Source of the DNA: Azospirillum sp. TSO22-1
GTDB lineage: Bacteria; Pseudomonadota; Alphaproteobacteria; Azospirillales; Azospirillaceae
Direction: 5' to 3'
Assembly (NCBI RefSeq): GCF_003116015.1
Contig: NZ_LGQZ01000075.1
Coordinates: 1 to 64,000, forward strand
DNA length: 64,000 nt
Shown in pieces: positions 57,828 to 64,000 of the stretch. The translations under genes were made by a program, and so were the position numbers. A model generated the notes under the pieces. It saw nothing but the letters and a program-made list of their open reading frames with translations. It was not told the DNA's origin and did not search any database. The stretch's first letter is position 1. Each line of letters opens with the position of its first letter.

Positions 57828-59059
57828 GGCGCGGTCCTCGCGCGGGGGATACCGGCCAGCAGCGAGCGGTACAGCTCCACCGTCTTCGCCCCGACGCGGT
57901 CGGCGGCCATGTCGGATTCGACCAGCGCGCGGCTGGCCTTGGCGAAGCGGCGGCGCAGTTCGGCGTCGCGGGCCAGCGTGCCGATCGCCTCGGCCAGCGC
58001 GCCGGCATCGTCCACCGGCACCAGCAGCGCGTTCCCGCCGGCATGCGCCACCTCGCGACAGCCCGGTACGTCGGTGGCGACGATGGCGCGGCCGCAGCTC
58101 GCCGCCTCCAGCAGGCTCTTGGGCAGGCCCTCGCGGCGCGACGGCAGCACGGCGATGTGGGCGCGCTTCCACACTTCGCGCACGTCGGCGATGTGGCCGG
58201 GCAGCTCGATGCCGGGCAGGGCCTTCCAGCGCTCCAGCTCGGCCGGCTTGATGGAGGTCGGGTTCTCCGGGTCCGGCGTGCCGGCCAGGATCAGGTTGAT
58301 CTCCAGCCCCTCGACGCGGAGCCGCTGGTGCGCCTCGACCAGCGGGCGCACGCCCTTGTCCTCCAGCAGGCGGCCGACGAAGCCGACGGTGACCGGCCCC
58401 TCGGGCTCGGGCAGCACGGCGAAGTGCTTCACGTCGATGCCGGAGCCGCGGATCAGGCTGACCGCGTCCGGCTTCACCAGCTTGCGCTCGACCAGCAGGT
58501 CGCGGTCGTCGGAATTCTGCAGGATCAGCCGGCTGTTCGGCCGCTTCAGCACGACGCCGAGCAGCGGCCGCGCCACCAGCCCGGCGACGCGCCCCTTCAG
58601 CCCGCCCTTGCCCATCAGCGCCGAGCCCAGCCCGGTCAGCCCGTTGACCACCGCCGGCACCCCGGCGGCGATGGCGGCCAGCCCGCCCAGCAGGATCGGC
58701 TTCAGCGCCACGTGGTGCACGATGGCCGGGCGCTCGCGGCGGTACACCGCGTCGATCTCGCGGATGCAGGCCAGCGCGTGCGACGGGCTGACGCTGCGCC
58801 GCCGCCAGTTCAGCGGGACGACGCGGAAGCCCTCCGCCTCGATGCGCTCGCGGTGCTGGTCGACGCGGGTGGCGACCACCACGTCGAAGCCGGCCTTCTT
58901 CGCCGCCCGCGCCATCGGCAGGCGGTGCGACCAGAAATACCAGTCCTCGGTGACGAGGTAGAGCAGCGTCGGCCGGGCCTCAGCTTTTCCAAGGGGCCTC
59001 AGCGCGGCGGTCCTGACCGGAACGGAGGTCGCCTTCTTGCGGCGCGTGGTGATGGGCAC
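57824..59059 (-). CDS. GT4-family glycosyltransferase
   Basis: 411 residues, GT-B fold. The nucleotide-sugar domain holds V-T-V-G-F-V-G-R-L-L-E-D-K-G-V and the E-x7-E region P-S-R-R-E-G-L-P-K-S-L-L-E-A-A. The N-terminal domain has V-H-H-V-A-L-K-P. The first 25 residues are Arg/Lys/Pro-rich and may include an over-long start. By position it adds the second sugar to the lipid carrier. Confidence 0.9.
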   Translation of the reverse strand: MPITTRRKKATSVPVRTAALRPLGKAEARPTLLYLVTEDWYFWSHRLPMARAAKKAGFDVVVATRVDQHRERIEAEGFRVVPLNWRRRSVSPSHALACIREIDAVYRRERPAIVHHVALKPILLGGLAAIAAGVPAVVNGLTGLGSALMGKGGLKGRVAGLVARPLLGVVLKRPNSRLILQNSDDRDLLVERKLVKPDAVSLIRGSGIDVKHFAVLPEPEGPVTVGFVGRLLEDKGVRPLVEAHQRLRVEGLEINLILAGTPDPENPTSIKPAELERWKALPGIELPGHIADVREVWKRAHIAVLPSRREGLPKSLLEAASCGRAIVATDVPGCREVAHAGGNALLVPVDDAGALAEAIGTLARDAELRRRFAKASRALVESDMAADRVGAKTVELYRSLLAGIPRARTAP

Positions 59060-59069
59060 GGGAGGGGCC

Positions 59070-60053
59070 TTACTTGACGCCGTGATACTCTTTGTACCAC
59101 TCGATGAACCGCGGGATGCCCACGGACACCGGCGTGGCCGGCTCGAAGCCGAGGTCGCGGCGGCTCGCCTCGATGTCGGCGTAGGTGGCCGGGACGTCGC
59201 CGGGCTGCATCGGCTCCATCTGCTTGATGGCGGCGCGGCCGAGCGCCTGCTCGATCACGCCGATGAAGTCCAGCAGCCGTTCCGAGCGGTGGTTGCCCAG
59301 GTTGTAGACGCGGTGGCGCACGCCGCTCTCGTCCGGTTGCACCGGGCGGTCGAGCGCGGCCAGGATGCCGGCGACGACGTCGTCGATGTAGGTGAAGTCG
59401 CGCTGCATCTCGCCGGCGTTGAAGACGCGGATCGGCCGGCCGGCGAGAATGGCATCGGCGAACAGGTACGCCGCCATGTCCGGGCGGCCCCACGGGCCGT
59501 ACACGGTGAAGAAGCGCAGCCCGGTCGCCGGGAAGCCGTACAGGTGGCTGTACGCGTGGCTCATCAGCTCGTCCGCCTTCTTGGTGGCGGCGTAGATGGA
59601 CACCGGGCTGTCGACGCGGTCCTCGACCGAGAACGGCAGCACCTTGTTGCCGCCGTACACCGACGACGAGGACGCGTACACGAAGTTCCGCACGTTCGGC
59701 AGGTTGCGCACCATCTCCAGCATGCAGAGATGGCCCATCACGTTCGCCTCGACGTAGGCGTACGGGTTCTCCAGCGAATAGCGTACGCCCGCCTGCGCGG
59801 CGAGGTGGACGATGCCGGTGACGTCGGCCAGCTGCGGGCGCAGGGCCTCCATGGCGGCGCGGTCGGCGATGTCGACCTTGAGGAAGCGGAACGCCGGGTT
59901 GGGCGTCAGGCGGGCCAGCCGCGCCTCCTTGAGGGCCACCGAGTAGTAGGCGTTCACGTCGTCGATGCCGAGCACCGTCTCCCCGCGCGCCATCAGGGCC
60001 GCGGACAGGTGCGAGCCGATGAAGCCGGCGGCGCCGGTGACCAGGATCGTCAT
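59070..60053 (-). CDS. UDP-glucuronate 4-epimerase-type SDR
   Basis: 327 residues. G-A-A-G-F-I-G-S-H-L, then A-A-Q-A-G-V-R-Y-S-L-E-N-P, which is typical of GlcA 4-epimerases (LpsL/Gla), catalytic Y-A-A-T-K-K and R-F-F-T-V-Y-G-P-W-G-R-P-D-M-A. It would make UDP-galacturonate. Start on the minus strand at 60053. Confidence 0.9.
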   Translation of the reverse strand: MTILVTGAAGFIGSHLSAALMARGETVLGIDDVNAYYSVALKEARLARLTPNPAFRFLKVDIADRAAMEALRPQLADVTGIVHLAAQAGVRYSLENPYAYVEANVMGHLCMLEMVRNLPNVRNFVYASSSSVYGGNKVLPFSVEDRVDSPVSIYAATKKADELMSHAYSHLYGFPATGLRFFTVYGPWGRPDMAAYLFADAILAGRPIRVFNAGEMQRDFTYIDDVVAGILAALDRPVQPDESGVRHRVYNLGNHRSERLLDFIGVIEQALGRAAIKQMEPMQPGDVPATYADIEASRRDLGFEPATPVSVGIPRFIEWYKEYHGVK

Positions 60054-60124
60054 GTCGCTTCATGTCCTATGCGGGAAACGGCTGCCGTTATGCCCCAGCC
60101 GCGTGCCGGATGCCAGCCCCGCGC

Positions 60125-60154
60125 TTGACAGGGCCGATGATCAGCCGATCTACT
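60125..60154 (+). promoter_or_regulatory. Candidate sigma70 promoter before the gene at 60188
   Basis: TTGACA (60125-60130), an 18-base spacer, TCTACT (60149-60154; 4/6). It predicts a start near 60161, 27 bases before the ATG. Confidence 0.5.
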
Positions 60155-60187
60155 GCCGCACCCGAATGAACGGCGGCGAAAGCACCC

Positions 60188-60526
60188 ATGGCCCCCAAGA
60201 AGAATCCGCTGAACCTGAACCCCCTGCAGCTCAAGACGCTGACGCTGCTGCAGGAGATCGCGCGGCTCGAGAACGCGCCGGCCGAGGAGCCGGGCGGCTT
60301 CAAGGTCACGCAGCTGCCGCATGCGCACGGCAGCCATTTCCATGTCGGCGACGCCGTGGTGTCCGGGCGTGACGCCACCGGCCTCAGCAACCCGGCGGTC
60401 TGGGTGGTGCTGGAGCGCAAGGGGCTGGTCCTCTCCAACGAGAGCGGCGGAGTCGTGCTGACGGCGGAGGCCATGACCTACGACACCGGCCTGCGCGATT
60501 CCATCCTGCACCGCTCCGACCACTGA
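60188..60526 (+). CDS. Hypothetical protein
   Basis: 112 residues. Basic N-terminus (M-A-P-K-K-N-P-L-N-L-N-P-L-Q-L-K-T-L), a His-rich patch H-A-H-G-S-H-F-H in the middle and an alpha/beta pattern. The His cluster could bind a metal (inference). Probably conserved among related alphaproteobacteria, but not recognised. It ends 12 bases before asnB and likely shares its transcript. Confidence 0.7.
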   Translation: MAPKKNPLNLNPLQLKTLTLLQEIARLENAPAEEPGGFKVTQLPHAHGSHFHVGDAVVSGRDATGLSNPAVWVVLERKGLVLSNESGGVVLTAEAMTYDTGLRDSILHRSDH

Positions 60527-60538
60527 GGTCGACGCGCC

Positions 60539-62494
60539 GTGTGCGGCTTCTGCGGATTCCTGACGCCGTCCCCCGATAGGGGGATGGAGGCGGCCGTGCG
60601 CCGCATGAACGACACCATCGCCCACCGCGGGCCGGACGGCGACGGCGTCTGGGTGGACGAGGCGGCGGGAATCGCGCTGGCGCACCGGCGCCTCGCCATC
60701 GTCGACCTGTCGCCGCTGGGCCGGCAGCCGATGGAGTCCGCCGACGGGCGCTGGGTCGTCGCCTACAACGGCGAGATCTACAATTACCAGGACCTGCGCG
60801 CCGAACTTGAGGCCGCCGGCCACCGCTTCCGCGGCCATTCCGACACCGAGGTGCTGATCGAAGGCGTCGCCCGCTGGGGCGTCGAGGCGACGGCGCGCCG
60901 GCTGGTCGGCATCTTCGCCATGGCGCTGTGGGACCGGCGGGAGCGCGCTTTGCACCTCGTCCGCGACCAGATGGGCGTCAAGCCGCTGTACTGGGCGCGC
61001 TTCGGCGACACGGTGCTGTTCGGCTCGCAACCGAAGGCATTGCGGGCCCATCCCGCCTTCCGCGCCGAGATCGACCGCGACGCGCTGACCGCCTATTTCC
61101 GCTTCGCCTACGTGCCGGCGCCGCACACCATCTATGCGGGCGTCCACAAGCTGGAGCCCGGCAGCATCCTCACCATCCGTCCCGACGCGGAGCCGGTACG
61201 GACCGCCTACTGGTCGCTGGAGGGCGCCGTGCGAGCCGGCCTGTCGGACCGGCTGGACCTGCCCGACGAGGAGGCCGCCGACCGGCTGGAAGCCCTGCTG
61301 ATGGACGCCGTCGGCCGGCAGATGGTCGCCGACGTGCCGCTCGGCGCCTTCCTGTCGGGCGGGGTGGATTCCTCCACCGTGGTGGCGCTGATGCAGGCGC
61401 AGTCGTCCCGTCCGGTGCGCACCTTCACCATCGGCTTCCGCGAGACCGGCTACGACGAGTCCGCCGATGCGCGGGCCGTCGCCACGCACCTCGGCACCGA
61501 CCACACCGAGCTGACCGTCGAGCCCGCCGACGCGCTGGCCGTCATCCCGACGCTGGCCGACTGGTACGACGAACCGTTCGCCGATTCCTCGCAGGTGCCG
61601 ACCTTCCTGGTGTCGCAGCTGACCCGCCGCTCGGTCACCGTGGCGCTGTCCGGCGACGGCGGCGACGAGCTGTTCGCCGGCTACCGCCGCTACCTGCTGG
61701 GGGCGCGGCTGTGGCGCGGCATGGGCCGGGTGCCGGCCGGCCTGCGCGCCGCCGCCGCCGGGCTGATCCAGGCCGTGCCGCCGGGGCGCTGGGACGCGCT
61801 GCTCGGCCGCCTTCCCGGCATGCGCATGGCCGGCGACAAGGCGCACAAGCTGGCGGGGATCCTCGGCTCCGCCGACGCCGACACGCTGTACCGCACGCTG
61901 GCCAGCCAATGGCACCACCCCGAGGCGCTGGTCCTCGGCGGGCGCGAGCCGCACGGCCTGCCGTGGGACGCCCGTGCCGCCGCCCTGGTGCCCGACTTCA
62001 CCGAGCGCATGCAGTACCTCGACACCGCGACCTATCTGCCGGACGACATCCTCGCCAAGGTGGACCGCGCCAGCATGGCGGTGGCGCTGGAGGCGCGGGT
62101 GCCGCTGCTCGACCACCGGGTGGTGGAGTTCGCCTGGCGCCTGCCGCTGCACCAGAAGCTGCGCGACGGGCAGGGCAAGCACCTGCTGCGCCGGGTGCTC
62201 TACCGCCACGTCCCGCGTGACCTGATCGAGCGCCCCAAGATGGGCTTCGCCGTGCCCATCGCCGACTGGCTGCGCGGCCCGCTGCGTCCCTGGGCCGAGG
62301 ATCTGCTGGACGAGCGCCGCCTGCGCGAGGACGGTCTGCTGGACGCCGCCACGGTGCGCCGCGCCTGGGCCGAGCACCTGTCGGGGCGCCGCAACCGGCA
62401 GCACCAGCTGTGGGCGGTGCTGATGTTCCAGGCCTGGAAGGCGCGCTGGGGCAAGGCTCCCGCCGTCACCGAACCGGCCGCGAGCGCCGCATGA
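60539..62494 (+). CDS. asnB: Glutamine-hydrolysing asparagine synthase-type amidotransferase
   Basis: 651 residues. GTG start gives Cys at position 2 (M-C-G-F-C-G-F), the Ntn glutaminase nucleophile. R-G-P-D-G and Y-N-G-E-I-Y-N follow. The synthetase half has the PP-loop S-G-G-V-D-S-S and S-G-D-G-G-D-E-L-F-A-G-Y. It is the AsnB type that often amidates sugars in surface-polysaccharide loci, and the position beside such a locus makes that as likely as free asparagine synthesis. Confidence 0.92.
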   Translation: MCGFCGFLTPSPDRGMEAAVRRMNDTIAHRGPDGDGVWVDEAAGIALAHRRLAIVDLSPLGRQPMESADGRWVVAYNGEIYNYQDLRAELEAAGHRFRGHSDTEVLIEGVARWGVEATARRLVGIFAMALWDRRERALHLVRDQMGVKPLYWARFGDTVLFGSQPKALRAHPAFRAEIDRDALTAYFRFAYVPAPHTIYAGVHKLEPGSILTIRPDAEPVRTAYWSLEGAVRAGLSDRLDLPDEEAADRLEALLMDAVGRQMVADVPLGAFLSGGVDSSTVVALMQAQSSRPVRTFTIGFRETGYDESADARAVATHLGTDHTELTVEPADALAVIPTLADWYDEPFADSSQVPTFLVSQLTRRSVTVALSGDGGDELFAGYRRYLLGARLWRGMGRVPAGLRAAAAGLIQAVPPGRWDALLGRLPGMRMAGDKAHKLAGILGSADADTLYRTLASQWHHPEALVLGGREPHGLPWDARAAALVPDFTERMQYLDTATYLPDDILAKVDRASMAVALEARVPLLDHRVVEFAWRLPLHQKLRDGQGKHLLRRVLYRHVPRDLIERPKMGFAVPIADWLRGPLRPWAEDLLDERRLREDGLLDAATVRRAWAEHLSGRRNRQHQLWAVLMFQAWKARWGKAPAVTEPAASAA

Positions 62495-62643
62495 GCGAGA
62501 CGCCGCCGCCCAAGCCCGGAAAGGTCAAGAGCCCGGACCGCCAGGACCGCCTGGCCGAACGCCTGCGCGACAACCTGAAGAAGCGCAAGGAGCAGGCGCG
62601 GGCGCGGGAAGCCAAGGACGACGATCGCGAAGCCCAGGATTGA
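62491..62643 (+). CDS. Small charged hypothetical protein
   Basis: 50 residues overlapping the asnB stop (ATGA). Almost wholly charged: K-P-G-K-V-K-S-P-D-R-Q-D-R-L-A-E-R-L then K-K-R-K-E-Q-A-R-A-R-E-A-K-D. Probably a single helix with basic and acidic ends. No family known. Confidence 0.6.
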   Translation: MSETPPPKPGKVKSPDRQDRLAERLRDNLKKRKEQARAREAKDDDREAQD

Positions 62644-62665
62644 GCGCAGGGCGCATTTCCATCCC

Positions 62666-62694
62666 TTGAGCCCCCCGTCCGCGTCCGCTACAAC
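62666..62694 (+). promoter_or_regulatory. Candidate sigma70 promoter of dcd
   Basis: TTGAGC (62666-62671; 4/6), a 17-base spacer, TACAAC (62689-62694; 4/6). It lies 35 bases before the dcd start, after the charged small gene. Confidence 0.5.
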
Positions 62695-62729
62695 CCCCTG
62701 ATCCGATTTCGTACGAGGAGAATGGGCCC

Positions 62730-63284
62730 ATGGGCATCATGCCGGACAGCTGGATTCGCGAGATGGCCTCGACCAAGGGGATGATCGAGCCCTTCGTCGA
62801 CCGCCAGGAGCGCGCCGGCGTCATTTCCTACGGGCTCAGCTCCTACGGCTACGACGCTCGCGTCGCCGACGAGTTCAAGATCTTCACCAACGTCGATAAC
62901 GCCATCGTCGATCCCAAGCTGTTCTCGGAGAACAGCTTCGTCGACCGCAAGACCGACGTCTGCATCATCCCGCCGAACAGCTTCGCGCTGGCCCGCACGG
63001 TGGAGTACTTCCGCGTGCCGCGCGACGTGCTGGTGATCTGCCTGGGCAAGAGCACCTACGCCCGCTGCGGCCTGATCGTCAACGTCACCCCGCTGGAGCC
63101 GGAGTGGGAAGGCCACGTGACGCTGGAGATCTCCAACACCACGCCGCTGCCCGCCAAGGTCTACGCCAACGAGGGGCTGTGCCAGTTCCTGTTCCTCCGG
63201 GGGGACACGGTCTGCGAGACCTCCTACGCCGACAAGTCCGGCAAGTACATGGGCCAGAAGGGCGTCACCCTGCCGCGCCTTTGA
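62730..63284 (+). CDS. dcd: dCTP deaminase
   Basis: 184 residues, dUTPase-fold trimer that converts dCTP to dUTP and feeds dTTP synthesis. [10 protein letters not shown] and the catalytic region [12 protein letters not shown] are typical. ACGAGGAGA precedes the ATG. It is followed after 70 bases by murA. Confidence 0.96.
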   Translation: MGIMPDSWIREMASTKGMIEPFVDRQERAGVISYGLSSYGYDARVADEFKIFTNVDNAIVDPKLFSENSFVDRKTDVCIIPPNSFALARTVEYFRVPRDVLVICLGKSTYARCGLIVNVTPLEPEWEGHVTLEISNTTPLPAKVYANEGLCQFLFLRGDTVCETSYADKSGKYMGQKGVTLPRL

Positions 63285-63354
63285 GCGCGGCGGGCCATCT
63301 TGTAAACCGGCTCCGCCGGCACCATCCCTACAGCATCAAGCACTCATAGGTCCC

Positions 63355-64000
<646 letters not shown>

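Overview
The window is a G+C-rich (roughly 70%) chromosomal segment of an alphaproteobacterium. Gene content points to Rhodospirillales and most closely to an Azospirillum-like organism. The reasons are the merged S10-spc-alpha ribosomal cluster with adk between secY and rpsM and without rpsD, together with an ATP12-type chaperone, a NIT-domain chemoreceptor and a NifJ-type pyruvate:ferredoxin oxidoreductase. The placement is an inference from gene content and order, not from a database comparison.

Region 1 (1-14860): the 3' end of tuf, a terminator and a 400-base leader, then the ribosomal superoperon rpsJ-rplC-rplD-rplW-rplB-rpsS-rplV-rpsC-rplP-rpmC-rpsQ-rplN-rplX-rplE-rpsN-rpsH-rplF-rplR-rpsE-rpmD-rplO-secY-adk. 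A terminator and a strong sigma70 promoter separate this from rpsM-rpsK-rpoA-rplQ, which ends in a second clear terminator.

Region 2 (14881-34531): mostly housekeeping and transport genes. They include a YqaA/DedA-type membrane protein, rarA, crcB-DUF190-DUF429-like, an isochorismatase-fold hydrolase whose catalytic Cys is Ser, an RluC-type pseudouridine synthase, a HAD phosphatase, an ATP12 chaperone, a PRC-barrel protein, YgfZ, a BMP/nucleoside-type ABC importer, CorA and a cytochrome c. Lying in this region is an 814-residue TIR / NB-ARC-like STAND NTPase / TPR protein (22789-25233) of visibly lower G+C. This is the best candidate for a defence or signalling system.

Region 3 (34677-53506): a CoaD-like adenylyltransferase, an AsmA protein, small unknowns and a NIT-HAMP chemoreceptor divergent from nifJ. 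Downstream of nifJ come a DHOD-like flavoprotein, an AMP/thymidine phosphorylase-family enzyme, a PRPP-synthetase-like protein and a beta-CASP metallo-hydrolase. Read together, these last three could form an RNA/nucleotide-to-PRPP salvage route next to an anaerobic-type pyruvate oxidoreductase. An OsmC-type protein, small unknowns and a single-domain response regulator follow.

Region 4 (53670-64000): tRNA-Thr(GGT), then a minus-strand surface-polysaccharide cluster (CapD/PglF-type dehydratase, epimerase, WecA-type sugar-phosphate transferase, GT4 glycosyltransferase, UDP-glucuronate-4-epimerase type), and then plus-strand asnB, dcd and the start of murA.

Several non-coding features stand out. 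Three copies of one family of complex palindromic intergenic elements occur (46535, 51858 inverted, 56706), and the first two differ by compensatory changes in their hairpins. A 38-base CACGGATT-type repeat is present as an inverted pair downstream of the YqaA gene. A perfect 7-1-7 dyad lies in the A+T-rich mcp/nifJ divergent region, and a structured 400-base gap lies at 52238-52641.
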